This document shows positions 43,519 to 52,551 of a DNA stretch of 64,000 nt, one piece after another. Source of the stretch: Lactonifactor sp. BIOML-A5 (lineage in GTDB: Bacteria > Bacillota > Clostridia > Lachnospirales > Lachnospiraceae); the NCBI RefSeq assembly GCF_009677585.1, contig NZ_WKYV01000012.1, forward strand, positions 44,718 through 108,717, in the 5' to 3' direction. The notes under the pieces are model-generated. The model made no database searches, had not been told where the DNA came from, and worked only from the letters and a program-made list of their open reading frames with translations. The position numbers were made by a program, and so were the translations under genes. Position 1 is the stretch's first letter. The number at the start of each line of letters is the position of its first letter.

Positions 43519-44892
43519 ATGAAGAGAAGAGTATTATCTTTAGTATTAGCATTGTGTATGGCAGTAGGAATGGCCGGATGCGGCAGCTCAGAGAAAGAGA
43601 AGTCCGGTAAATCAGCATCGGCAGAGGGAGACAGAAAGCAGATTTCCATGTGGTTCTGGGGCTGTGCCACCCCCTATCAGGAACACATGCAGAAGGTATT
43701 GGTGGACAGTTACAACGAGTCACAGGATGAATACTGGCTGACACTGGAATTCAGAAATACTGTGGACAAAGATATTCCGGTTGCTTTGGCAGCTGACTCC
43801 GGCCCGGATATAGTATATGCTTCCGGTCCCTCCTATGTATCCACCTATGTCCAGGAGGGAAAGGTAATCAGCCTGGATAAATATGCTGAGCAGTACGGGT
43901 GGAAGGACAGAATGCTGCAAATTCTATATGATGCCTGTACGGTAGACGGAAGTCTGTATTCCATTCCGAATTCTATTTCTGTGGGAGGAATTTTCTATAA
44001 CAAGGCTTTATTCGAGGAGAAAGGCTGGGAGGTACCCACTACAGTAGAAGAACTCACAACTATTATGGACGAGGCAATGAAAGACGGATTGTATGGATCT
44101 CTGGCCGGAAATAAAGGCTGGAAGCCCTGCAACGATAATTTCAGTTCTCTTATGATCAGCCATTTTACATATCCGTCTGTGATGTATGACTGCCTCAGCG
44201 GTAAGACTCCTTTTAACAATCCAGAAATGGCAGGAGCCGTTGAGCTGTCGAAAGAGTGGTATGAAAAAGGCTATCTGGGAGGGTCTGACTACACGGATCT
44301 GGATTCTCAGGAATGTATGCAGATGCTTTCAGAGAAAAAATCTCCTTTTGTCCTTGCGCCTACCTTGTATTTCCAGTTTGCAGGACAGTTCTTTACCGGG
44401 GAACTGGAAGATGATCTTGGTTTTGCTCCATTTCCGTCCCTTCAGTCTGATCAGCCGTCACCAGTGTATGATGTGGCTACCCCCTGTAACTTCAGCATCA
44501 GTGCCACCACACCCTACGCGGATGAATGTGCCAAAATTTTAGACACTATGCTGACAGAGGATTTCCTGGTAGAAATGACAAAAGGATGGCCGGGATACTG
44601 GGCAACACCACTCAAAGAGATTACGGTAGATGAAAGTTCCATTGAAGGATTGGGCGGTGAATTTATAGGCGCAGTAAAAGAAGCCTGTACGGCAATTGAT
44701 AACGGACAGTTCAGCTTCCATCCAACCACGTTTATGCCGCCCGAAACCCAGGAAAAGTGGAGAGATATTGATATGGTTTGGCAGGGAGTTATGACGCCCG
44801 AAGAGTTTCTGGATTCTGTGGATGCCGTGTTCCCTGGTGAATTGGAAAAGAATCTGGTGAGCCCATTGGCAGAGCCTGCCAGAGCAAAGTAA
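43519..44892 (+). CDS. CUT1-type ABC solute-binding lipoprotein (operon B)
   Basis: A 457-residue lipoprotein with signal and lipobox MAGC (Cys21), starting the mature fold with ISMWFWGCATPYQEHMQK. It is paralogous along its full length to the operon A protein at 10956, sharing for example AEQYGWKDRML and GGIFYNKALFEEKGWEVPTT with the latter's equivalents. Two permeases follow. The different flanking sequences suggest that the two importers take related but not identical ligands. Confidence 0.92.
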   Translation: MKRRVLSLVLALCMAVGMAGCGSSEKEKSGKSASAEGDRKQISMWFWGCATPYQEHMQKVLVDSYNESQDEYWLTLEFRNTVDKDIPVALAADSGPDIVYASGPSYVSTYVQEGKVISLDKYAEQYGWKDRMLQILYDACTVDGSLYSIPNSISVGGIFYNKALFEEKGWEVPTTVEELTTIMDEAMKDGLYGSLAGNKGWKPCNDNFSSLMISHFTYPSVMYDCLSGKTPFNNPEMAGAVELSKEWYEKGYLGGSDYTDLDSQECMQMLSEKKSPFVLAPTLYFQFAGQFFTGELEDDLGFAPFPSLQSDQPSPVYDVATPCNFSISATTPYADECAKILDTMLTEDFLVEMTKGWPGYWATPLKEITVDESSIEGLGGEFIGAVKEACTAIDNGQFSFHPTTFMPPETQEKWRDIDMVWQGVMTPEEFLDSVDAVFPGELEKNLVSPLAEPARAK

Positions 44893-44908
44893 ATGGGAGT
44901 AATAAGGG

Positions 44909-45790
44909 ATGAGCGATAGAAAGAGTAAAAGAGAAAGAAAAACAGGTTATTACTTACTTGCCGCACCCGCTATACTTTTAAGCCTGTCTGTGGTTTTGAT
45001 TCCGGCAGTTACCACTATTTATGCTTCGTTTACGGAATGGAACGGAATGGGAGAGATGAAGTGGATAGGACTGCAGAACTTCAAAGATATTCTGGGTGAT
45101 CCAATCTTTATAACATCCTTGAAGAATAATTTTAAATGGACGCTTATTTTTCTCATCGTCCCGGTAACCATAGGAATGGTTGCCGCAGTACTGCTGATCA
45201 ACATGAAGAAGACCAAGAATATGTTTCAGACCTTTTATCTGATCCCATATATTCTGGCGCCTTCCACCAATGCGGTAATCTGGCTGAATATTATGTTCTC
45301 TCCCAATGCGGGAGTCATCGGATATCTGAAGGATCTGGGACTGAATATTTCATCGCCGTTAGGTAATATGTCTTCCGCACTCTACGGTGTAGTCGGAGTA
45401 GATATATGGCATTACTGGGGCTTTTTGACCGTGATTTATCTGGCGGCTCTGCGGCAGACACCAATGGACCAGATTGAGTCGGCCCGGGTAGAAGGGGGAA
45501 ATGCATGGCAGATCTATCGTTATATATATCTGCCAAACATTATGCCTACTGTAAAGTTAATGTTTGTAATGATTGTAATCTATTCGTTCCTTTCCTTTGA
45601 TTACGTATACCTCCTCACAGGAGGAGGACCTGCTCATGCCACTGAATTGCTGAGCACCTTTGCCTACAGTACGGCATTTTCTGCCTTTAAGTTTGGACGC
45701 AGCGCCGCAGTATCTGTAGTGATGGGGTTATTTGGAAGTGTTGCAGCATTTTGCTATGTTTGGATAAGCAGAAAGGATGTGGCTGAATAA
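44909..45790 (+). CDS. ABC importer permease, MalF/UgpA type (operon B)
   Basis: A 293-residue, six-helix CUT1 permease. The coupling loop reads DQIESARVEGGNAWQIYR then LPNIMPT, an EAA variant where A-x-x-D-G is changed to R-V-E-G. It shares VDIWHYWGFLTVIYLAALRQ with the operon A permease at 12411. The stop and the next start overlap by one base. No ATPase gene is present in the operon. Confidence 0.92.
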   Translation: MSDRKSKRERKTGYYLLAAPAILLSLSVVLIPAVTTIYASFTEWNGMGEMKWIGLQNFKDILGDPIFITSLKNNFKWTLIFLIVPVTIGMVAAVLLINMKKTKNMFQTFYLIPYILAPSTNAVIWLNIMFSPNAGVIGYLKDLGLNISSPLGNMSSALYGVVGVDIWHYWGFLTVIYLAALRQTPMDQIESARVEGGNAWQIYRYIYLPNIMPTVKLMFVMIVIYSFLSFDYVYLLTGGGPAHATELLSTFAYSTAFSAFKFGRSAAVSVVMGLFGSVAAFCYVWISRKDVAE

Positions 45791-46620
45791 TGAAAAAGAA
45801 GCAGGTCATTCATAGAGTTATTATAGTAGTTATTCTGGCGGTTTTATCAGCCATTGCCCTTACACCGGTGCTGCTGGTATTGGTAAACAGTTTTAAGACG
45901 CATGCGGAGATTGTGGCGAATCCCCTGGCCTGGCCGAAAGAGTTCTCCATTTATAATTACCGGCAGGCTTGGGAGCTGGGCAAGTTCGGAGAAGGATTTG
46001 CTAACAGCCTCAAGCTTTCCGGAACCGCTGTTGTGGTAGGAGTACTGGCGTCCGCGGGATGCGGGTATGTCATTGCGGGAAAGAAAATTAAAATGTGGGG
46101 TATGATCCTGATTTACTTCATGCTGGTGACAACTGTACCTATGCAGCTGTTTTTACTGCCTTTGTACTCTACATTTGTCAAATTAGGACTTATGGGGAAT
46201 CCGTTTGCCGCAGGAGTAGTTATTGCGGCATGGAATCTTCCTCTGCCTATCTTTCTCATGCGGACGTTTTTCCTTAAAATACCAAAAGATCTGGAAGAAG
46301 CGGCCCGCATCGACGGGGCTGGGACCTTTCAGGTATTTACCAAGGTGATGCTGCCCATTGTATCACCGGGAATGATAACAGTAGCCGTAATAGTGGCACT
46401 GAATTCCTGGAACGAATATTTATTAAGTTCTACACTGCTCCAGGGAGAGACAAATTTTACGGCAACAATAAAGTTTTTAAATCTCAATGGAACATTCTCC
46501 AGAGATATGAGTATTATCATGTCCGGAGCTGTGATTATGATAGTTCCGGTGGTTATCGTATTCCTGCTGCTGCAGAAATATTTTATCGAAGGGATGACCG
46601 GCGGATCTGTGAAAGGTTAA
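45790..46620 (+). CDS. ABC importer permease, MalG/UgpE type (operon B)
   Basis: A 276-residue, six-helix CUT1 permease with VLVNSFKTHAEIV after TM1, the coupling loop LEEAARIDGAGTFQVF and LPIVSPG, and the ending GMTGGSVKG. It is the same length as its operon A counterpart at 13286. The first base of its ATG is the last base of the preceding stop. Confidence 0.92.
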   Translation: MKKKQVIHRVIIVVILAVLSAIALTPVLLVLVNSFKTHAEIVANPLAWPKEFSIYNYRQAWELGKFGEGFANSLKLSGTAVVVGVLASAGCGYVIAGKKIKMWGMILIYFMLVTTVPMQLFLLPLYSTFVKLGLMGNPFAAGVVIAAWNLPLPIFLMRTFFLKIPKDLEEAARIDGAGTFQVFTKVMLPIVSPGMITVAVIVALNSWNEYLLSSTLLQGETNFTATIKFLNLNGTFSRDMSIIMSGAVIMIVPVVIVFLLLQKYFIEGMTGGSVKG

Positions 46621-46642
46621 ATAATAATATTGGAGGTTAGTT

Positions 46643-48769
46643 ATGATAAGTCAAACATACGGAGAACAAATCTATGCAGGAGTGCTGGGCAAAATCATAG
46701 GAGTATATATGGGAAGGCCTGTGGAAGGGTGGTCCTATGAAAATATTGTAAAAGAATTCGGCAAAATAGAGAATTTTGTGGCAGAGCATAATGGCTTCCC
46801 TCTGATAGTCCCAGATGATGACATATCAGGTACGTTTGTATTTTACCGTGCACTTGAGGACAATGGATATCCGAAAGACGTGACCGCGGATCAGATTGGA
46901 CAGACATGGCTGAATTATATCATAGAAGATAAAACCATTCTCTGGTGGGGAGGCCTGGCAAGATCCACAGAGCATTCCGCATACCTGAGATTAAAACAGG
47001 GAGTGAAGCCTCCGTACAGCGGTTCTTTTGAATATAATGGACAATCCATTGCGGAGGCCATCGGATCACAGATCTTTATTGATACCTGGGCCATGAGCAA
47101 TCCGGGAAATCCTGAACGCGCAGCAAAAATGGCAAGAGAAGCTGCTATTGTAAGTCACGCGGGGATTGCCGTGGAGGCGGCCGTGTATCTGGCAGCCATC
47201 GAAGCCCTGGCTTTTGACATCAAAGACGTGGATGAACTGCTCCGCAGTGCCAAAAAATACGTACAGGGGGAATACGGGGAAAAACTCCTGAAGCTTGTGG
47301 ATGATGTGGTGGAACAGTGCAACCAGGCAGCAGACTGGAGACAGGTGCGTGACTGGATCCAGGAGAATCACGGATACCATCTGTATCCGGGAAACTGCCC
47401 CATGGTGCCCAATCATCTGGCGGTTATCATGGCATTGAAAATGGCGGGGGATGATTTCCAGGAGAGTATCTCTATCGCTACCAGCGCCGGCTGGGATACA
47501 GACTGTAACGCAGGAAATGTGGGATGCCTCAACGGGATCCGCCTGGGTCTGGATGCCATCAATCACGGCATTGACCTGAGGGGCCCCGTGGCTGACAGAA
47601 TGCTGGTGGTAAGCTCCGATGGGGGGTCTTGTATCTCCGACGCAGTGCAGGAGAGCAGAAAGATTATCAAAGCAGCCTCTGCCCTGGCAGGGGAAGCTGC
47701 TGAACTTCCGGAGAATAAATTTGCATTTGAATATAGGGGATCCACCCAGGGCTTTATGCTTCACCCGGAACCCATTCATGTACAGGCAGCTACAGAAGTA
47801 AAAAATGCCTGGGAAGAAAAAGGAGAAGCCGGACTTCAGATTACATATAAGAATCTGAGCAGAGGAGCAAAGGCCTCCGCATCAGTGGCAACCTTTGTGG
47901 ATCCTGCGCCAAAGGCAAAAGCCGGGACTTCTTATTTTGAAGTATATGCAAGCCCTTCCATTTATTCCGGCCAGACCGTGCACATGACGGTAAAATGCTT
48001 TGAAGAAGAAAATCCTGATTTGCAATTATTTATTGATTACTATGACCAGAATGACAGTATCAGCACTATAGAAGGGTCTCCTGTAAGATTAGAACAAGGT
48101 ATGAATGAAATTACCTGGAAGGTGCCGGATACCACAGGCCGGGCAATCTACCGACTGGGAATCCGGCTGAACAGCGACCGTATGCTCAACGGTGCTGTCG
48201 TGGTAAAAAGTCTGGACTGGAAAGGGTCTCCGGAACTCTTCCATATGGGAAAGGCCAATGAACTGACACCGGGGATCAGCCCCTTTGTGACACGTACACA
48301 GTGGCTGTCAGCATTTATGACGTCGGTAAAACACTATGGTCCGGACTATCTGGCAACCATTTCCCTGTCCCATCCGGAAGAAAACGGGGTAATGACCATA
48401 GGAACGACGGATTGGGATGATTATTCCATAGAGACAAAGCTTCAGTTTGTACACGGCAAATGCGCGGGGGTTGTGGCAAGAGCCAAAGGCCACAGAAGAT
48501 ACTATGCGGCTGTCTTCCGGGACAACAAGGCGGAAATCATAAAACGCTTTGACCGGGATGTGATATCTCTGGCTGCCGCTACGTATCCCACCACAGATGA
48601 CATGACACATGAGATAAGACTGGAGGCAAAAGGAAACCGGCTGACCATGTTTGTGGATAATGAAGAGAAAGTTACCTGTACAGACGATACCTTCGCAAAC
48701 GGAGCGGCGGGATTCATGGTGGATGAGGGCGCTATCGTGGCGGAATGCCTCACGGTAAAAGGAATATAG
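46643..48769 (+). CDS. Long ADP-ribosylglycohydrolase-family protein with lectin-like C-terminal half (operon B)
   Basis: A 708-residue cytosolic protein paralogous over its whole length to that at 21295. The ARH domain (about 1-340) has GVYMGRPVEGW, PDDDISGTF, ILWWGGLARSTEHSAY and GWDTDCNAGNVGCLNG. The second half (about 360-708) again has a TSYFEVYASPS segment and a terminal jelly-roll-like part (DWDDYSIETKLQF to MFVDNEEKV). In the second metal motif D-x-D is kept but Thr and Cys are exchanged relative to the short copy. Followed by the Asn-type PfkB gene. Confidence 0.85.
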   Translation: MISQTYGEQIYAGVLGKIIGVYMGRPVEGWSYENIVKEFGKIENFVAEHNGFPLIVPDDDISGTFVFYRALEDNGYPKDVTADQIGQTWLNYIIEDKTILWWGGLARSTEHSAYLRLKQGVKPPYSGSFEYNGQSIAEAIGSQIFIDTWAMSNPGNPERAAKMAREAAIVSHAGIAVEAAVYLAAIEALAFDIKDVDELLRSAKKYVQGEYGEKLLKLVDDVVEQCNQAADWRQVRDWIQENHGYHLYPGNCPMVPNHLAVIMALKMAGDDFQESISIATSAGWDTDCNAGNVGCLNGIRLGLDAINHGIDLRGPVADRMLVVSSDGGSCISDAVQESRKIIKAASALAGEAAELPENKFAFEYRGSTQGFMLHPEPIHVQAATEVKNAWEEKGEAGLQITYKNLSRGAKASASVATFVDPAPKAKAGTSYFEVYASPSIYSGQTVHMTVKCFEEENPDLQLFIDYYDQNDSISTIEGSPVRLEQGMNEITWKVPDTTGRAIYRLGIRLNSDRMLNGAVVVKSLDWKGSPELFHMGKANELTPGISPFVTRTQWLSAFMTSVKHYGPDYLATISLSHPEENGVMTIGTTDWDDYSIETKLQFVHGKCAGVVARAKGHRRYYAAVFRDNKAEIIKRFDRDVISLAAATYPTTDDMTHEIRLEAKGNRLTMFVDNEEKVTCTDDTFANGAAGFMVDEGAIVAECLTVKGI

Positions 48770-48781
48770 GGGTTTGCTGGT

Positions 48782-49681
48782 ATGGAATACGTAATCGTAT
48801 CAACCGCAGTTATGGATGATATGACCCTGGCTGACGGAACGTATATGGGAAAGCTGCTGGGGGGAGCTGGCATCTATGCACTGTGCGGAGCCAAACTGTG
48901 GACGGACCAGGTGATTTTAGTCACCGGGGCCGGGCAGGATCTGTATGACAGGCATAAAAGCTGGTTTGAGAAGAACCGGCTTTCTATGGAGGGAATTACC
49001 ATAAAGTCAGAATGCAGTCCGATTTCAATCCTGCAGTATCAGGAGAATGGGGAGCGGACAGAAGCTCCCCTCTACGGAGCAAAACACTATCAATTGATGG
49101 AGGCCACGCCCCGGGAGATAGAACCCCACTGCAGGGAGGCAAAAGGGGTATATATTTTTAAGGGCACGGATTCGGAGTATTGGAAGAAAATCCTGGACTT
49201 AAAGAATCAGTATGGCTTCCGTATCCTGTGGGAACTGAACGGAGATTATGCCTGCCCGCAGTATATGGATGCTGTCAGAGGCATAGCGGAAGGGATCGAT
49301 GTTTTTTCCATTAATGCAGGGGAAGCAAAAAGGCTGTTTGGGTGTGAGGAGGCAGAGACTGTGGAACAGCTCCGAGCTCTTGGTGTGCCCCTGGTCTATT
49401 ACCGGAGAGGTTCCAAAGGGGCTTATGTGATATCTCCCCGGGAGATTCAGAAAGTACCCGGAGTACAGGACCTTGCGGTTATAGATGCCACAGGAGGGGG
49501 CAATAGTTCCTCCGCCGGAGTACTATACGGCTATTGTGAGGGACTTGCACCGAAAGAATGCGGTATCCTGGGCAGTATATCCGCAGCCGCCTGCATTACC
49601 CAGTATTCTGTCCCGGAAAGCATAGATGACGGCCTTCGCAGAAATGCCCACAGGCTGCGCAGACAGATGATGGAGGAGTAG
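48782..49681 (+). CDS. PfkB-like protein with Asn at the catalytic position (operon B)
   Basis: A 299-residue paralogue of the protein at 18493. The N-terminal motif is LGGAGIYALCGAKLWTD. The C-terminal signature reads DATGGGNSSSAG, so Asn241 replaces the catalytic Asp of the usual GAGD. The other half of the fold is well kept, and the gene is again directly followed by the nucleoside phosphorylase gene. The shared change in two diverged copies argues for selection rather than decay. Confidence 0.82.
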   Translation: MEYVIVSTAVMDDMTLADGTYMGKLLGGAGIYALCGAKLWTDQVILVTGAGQDLYDRHKSWFEKNRLSMEGITIKSECSPISILQYQENGERTEAPLYGAKHYQLMEATPREIEPHCREAKGVYIFKGTDSEYWKKILDLKNQYGFRILWELNGDYACPQYMDAVRGIAEGIDVFSINAGEAKRLFGCEEAETVEQLRALGVPLVYYRRGSKGAYVISPREIQKVPGVQDLAVIDATGGGNSSSAGVLYGYCEGLAPKECGILGSISAAACITQYSVPESIDDGLRRNAHRLRRQMMEE

Positions 49682-49685
49682 AGGA

Positions 49686-50606
49686 TTGGGAAAATTAAGC
49701 GATAAAATTAGGGAAAAAGAATCCATCAGACAGATTCATGCACAGTATGAATATGATAAAAATATCCCGGAAAAGGGATTTTATATCCAGGGGAAACCGG
49801 CTTTGACCCAGATAGATACCTCCCAGGTGGGAGAGTTTGTGCTAATCTGTGTCAGGGATGCTCTTTGCTCTTATGACCAGGACCCGGCCAAAGTCATTGC
49901 CGGGAGAATGGAACATGCCCGTATGATAGGCCAGTCGGGAATGTATCTGTCCTACAGCGGATATTACAAAGGCGCACATATTACCGTGGTGAGCGGAGGC
50001 AGCGGCGCACCTGAGATGGAAATGATTTTATATGACTATATGGAACATACGGATGCTCATACCTTTCTGAGAGTAGGAGGATCCGGAGGCTTTGGGGATG
50101 AGGTGAATCCCGGGGATGTGGTGATTTCCAGCGGGGCGGTACGGGCAGAGGGAATGACAAGATCCTATATCGATGCCGGATATCCGGCAGCCAGCCATTA
50201 TGAGGTGGTCTGTGCTATGGTGGAAGCAGCGGAGAAGATCGGCCATCCCTATCATGTGGGGGTGACCGTTTCCAGTGACAGTGACTATGTAGGCGGGGGA
50301 CGCCCCGGAGTAGGCGGATATCTTCAGCCGGATAACATAGAAAAAGCAGGGATTTACAACCGGGCAGGCTGTCTGAACGGAGACAGGGAGTCTTCCGCCA
50401 TCATTACACTGTCTGCCTTGTTCCAGCGCCGGGGAGGCTCTGTGTGTTCCGTGGCGGATAACATGTGTACCGGAAAAACGTTCAGCGCCGGAGCCGGACA
50501 TAACGCGGCAGTGGATATTGCCCTGGAAGGCTGCGCCATACTGAAGCGGATGGACGAAGAAAAAAAGGGGAAACCATACTGGTATCCCGGACTGGGGCAT
50601 AAATAA
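49686..50606 (+). CDS. Nucleoside phosphorylase superfamily protein (operon B)
   Basis: TTG start with TGGAGGAG at correct distance. The 306-residue protein is the paralogue of that at 19431: GEFVLICVRDALCSYDQDPAKV, HITVVSGGSGAPEMEM, RVGGSGGFGDEVNPGDVVISSGAVRAEG and the late VTVSSDSDYVGGGRPG. The phosphate loop RVGGSGG is closer to the classical uridine phosphorylase motif than in the operon A copy. Phosphorolysis of a nucleoside or nucleoside-like N-glycoside is expected. Confidence 0.82.
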   Translation: MGKLSDKIREKESIRQIHAQYEYDKNIPEKGFYIQGKPALTQIDTSQVGEFVLICVRDALCSYDQDPAKVIAGRMEHARMIGQSGMYLSYSGYYKGAHITVVSGGSGAPEMEMILYDYMEHTDAHTFLRVGGSGGFGDEVNPGDVVISSGAVRAEGMTRSYIDAGYPAASHYEVVCAMVEAAEKIGHPYHVGVTVSSDSDYVGGGRPGVGGYLQPDNIEKAGIYNRAGCLNGDRESSAIITLSALFQRRGGSVCSVADNMCTGKTFSAGAGHNAAVDIALEGCAILKRMDEEKKGKPYWYPGLGHK

Positions 50607-50635
50607 AAAGCTATGAATATGAAGGATGAAAGCAA

Positions 50636-51385
50636 ATGAAAAAAATAGATGCAACAGAAGCAAGGCCGCTTATCTGGGAAGAACTGAGAAAAGTGGCCAG
50701 GCCGGACTCCCGTTTCAGCTGGGAGTTCGGGGAATTTATCACCGATTACGAAGGCAGCGGCGAGGGTGCCCGGCGGTTCTGCGAGACCGAGCTGTATCAG
50801 AACGCGGAGGTGATTTTTGTAACACCGGACAACAACCTGGAACGTCTCAGAGAACAGGTGATCCGGGATAGGAAAACTCTGGTGATGACAAATTATGGGA
50901 TTACCAGAGGTTTTTTTCTGGTAACGCCTGACGCGGTTCCGGAGGGGAAAGAAGAGCTTGCCTCTTTGCTGGACGGGGTGGGAAGATATTGGAAGCATCA
51001 GACGCTGAAGCAATTAAAAGCGTCTGTGGGAAGAATCGACGTACTGGTGTCAGGGGCTTCCGCCATTACTCCAGGAGGCGTACGGTTTGGGAAAGGACAT
51101 GGCTATTTTGATCTGGAGTGGGCTATGCTGTACACCATGGGAATTGTGGATACAGAGACACCGGTGGTGGCCGCAGGGCATGACTGCCAGATCATGGATG
51201 CGGATGTGGTTGTGAGAGAGTTTGACACGGCCATTGATTATATCGTGACACCTACCAAGGTGATAAAAACCAGGAATGAGTATCCCAAACCCACAAAGGG
51301 AATCATCTGGAGCCTGTTGGAACCGGAGATGAGAGCACAGATTCCGCCATTGTATGAGCTATGGTGTAAGATTCACTGCAAATAA
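50636..51385 (+). CDS. 5-formyltetrahydrofolate cyclo-ligase-like protein (operon B)
   Basis: A 249-residue protein of the 5-FTHF cyclo-ligase fold, MTHFSD-like branch: EELRKVARPDSRFSWEFGEFITDYEG, VDVLVSGASAIT-type strand, GGVRFGKGHGYFDLEWAML and VVAAGHDCQIMD. The GxGxGYFD-type loop matches the nucleotide site of the family. Classical members reclose 5-formyl-THF with ATP, but this branch is uncharacterised and no folate gene is in the operon. It occurs only in operon B. It could act on a nucleoside or formylated product of the pathway (speculative). Confidence 0.8.
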   Translation: MKKIDATEARPLIWEELRKVARPDSRFSWEFGEFITDYEGSGEGARRFCETELYQNAEVIFVTPDNNLERLREQVIRDRKTLVMTNYGITRGFFLVTPDAVPEGKEELASLLDGVGRYWKHQTLKQLKASVGRIDVLVSGASAITPGGVRFGKGHGYFDLEWAMLYTMGIVDTETPVVAAGHDCQIMDADVVVREFDTAIDYIVTPTKVIKTRNEYPKPTKGIIWSLLEPEMRAQIPPLYELWCKIHCK

Positions 51386-51395
51386 GGAGGTATGG

Positions 51396-52538
51396 ATGGA
51401 AGGATATGATAACCCAATAAGAAGGCAGGTGTTCAGCCTGCCGGAATTAATCGAACAGCAGGTCAGTGACCTGATACCTAAAATTGCAGACCTGTGGACC
51501 CCGGAGGAAGGGGAGAGTATTCAAAGAATCATCCTCACCGGATGCGGGGATTCCTATGCGGCATGTATGGCCCAAAAGTACACCTTCGAGACACTCACCG
51601 GCATCCCCACAGAGGTAGTTCCGGCCCTTGAGCTGGGCAGGTACTACTGCAAAGAGCAGTTCGGGCGGGAGAAGGGGAATCCCCTGGTGATAGCTGTCAG
51701 CAATTCCGGAAATGTGGCTCGGGTCTCAGAGGCAGTGCAGAGAGTCAGAATGCATGGTTCTATGACCCTGGGAATCACAGGAAACCGGGACTCGGAGCTG
51801 GGGAGGCACGGAGAAAAAATCCTTTGTACGCAGATCCCGCCTTTTGAAAGTGCACCGGGAACCAGAAGCTATCTTGTGAGTATCCTGGCGCTGAACCTTC
51901 TGGCTGTACGCTTAGGAGAGCTGAGAAAAGACTATACAACAGAAATGGCGGAGCGTTACCGGGAAGATATCAGAAACCAGTCCCGTTTGTTAACAGAACT
52001 GCTTCCCCAAATGGACAGAAACTGCCTGGAGATTGCCAACCAGTGGAAGGACTATCCCTGCTATGAATACGTGGGGGCAGGGTTTGACTATGCAGCGGCC
52101 TGGTTCGGACAGGCCAAGATTCTGGAGGCGGTGGGACAGTTTGTCATGCACTGTAATGCGGAGGACTGGCATCATCTGAACTTCTTCGCCAGGGAGGCAG
52201 ATAAGATAGGAACGGTTGTTGTCTGCAATACGGCCAATCCCGCCTTGAGCAGAACGAAAGAAATGGTAGGGCATGCCAAAAAGCTGGGGCGTCCGCTGGC
52301 AATTATAACAGACGGGGGGCCTGGGGATTTTGACAGTGTAAGGGCTGCCTATATTCAGGTACCCAACCCAGTCTATCCCATTCATATGCCTGTCACGCAT
52401 TTTGCCCCCCTGTGTCTCCTCGCAGGATATCTGTCAGCCATGAAAGGAGAAACTTATGGAAGAGGCAGTGAAGGTCCCTGGGAGTTCAGCAAGGGCGGCC
52501 GCTGTGTGAAAGATAGTAAAATTGTAATCAGGCAATAG
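51396..52538 (+). CDS. SIS-domain protein (GlmS/FrlB-like), operon B
   Basis: ATG 51396 follows AAGGAGG at best distance; the upstream extension to 51354 lies within the previous gene. The 380-residue protein is paralogous to that at 14139, sharing ILTGCGDSYAACMAQK, IAVSNSGNVARVSEAV and the opening EGYDNPIRRQV. Two SIS folds are present. It probably isomerises or deglycates a sugar phosphate. Next comes a YczE-like membrane protein and then YjbQ. Confidence 0.86.
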   Translation: MEGYDNPIRRQVFSLPELIEQQVSDLIPKIADLWTPEEGESIQRIILTGCGDSYAACMAQKYTFETLTGIPTEVVPALELGRYYCKEQFGREKGNPLVIAVSNSGNVARVSEAVQRVRMHGSMTLGITGNRDSELGRHGEKILCTQIPPFESAPGTRSYLVSILALNLLAVRLGELRKDYTTEMAERYREDIRNQSRLLTELLPQMDRNCLEIANQWKDYPCYEYVGAGFDYAAAWFGQAKILEAVGQFVMHCNAEDWHHLNFFAREADKIGTVVVCNTANPALSRTKEMVGHAKKLGRPLAIITDGGPGDFDSVRAAYIQVPNPVYPIHMPVTHFAPLCLLAGYLSAMKGETYGRGSEGPWEFSKGGRCVKDSKIVIRQ

Positions 52539-52551
52539 AGGGAGAGAAATC

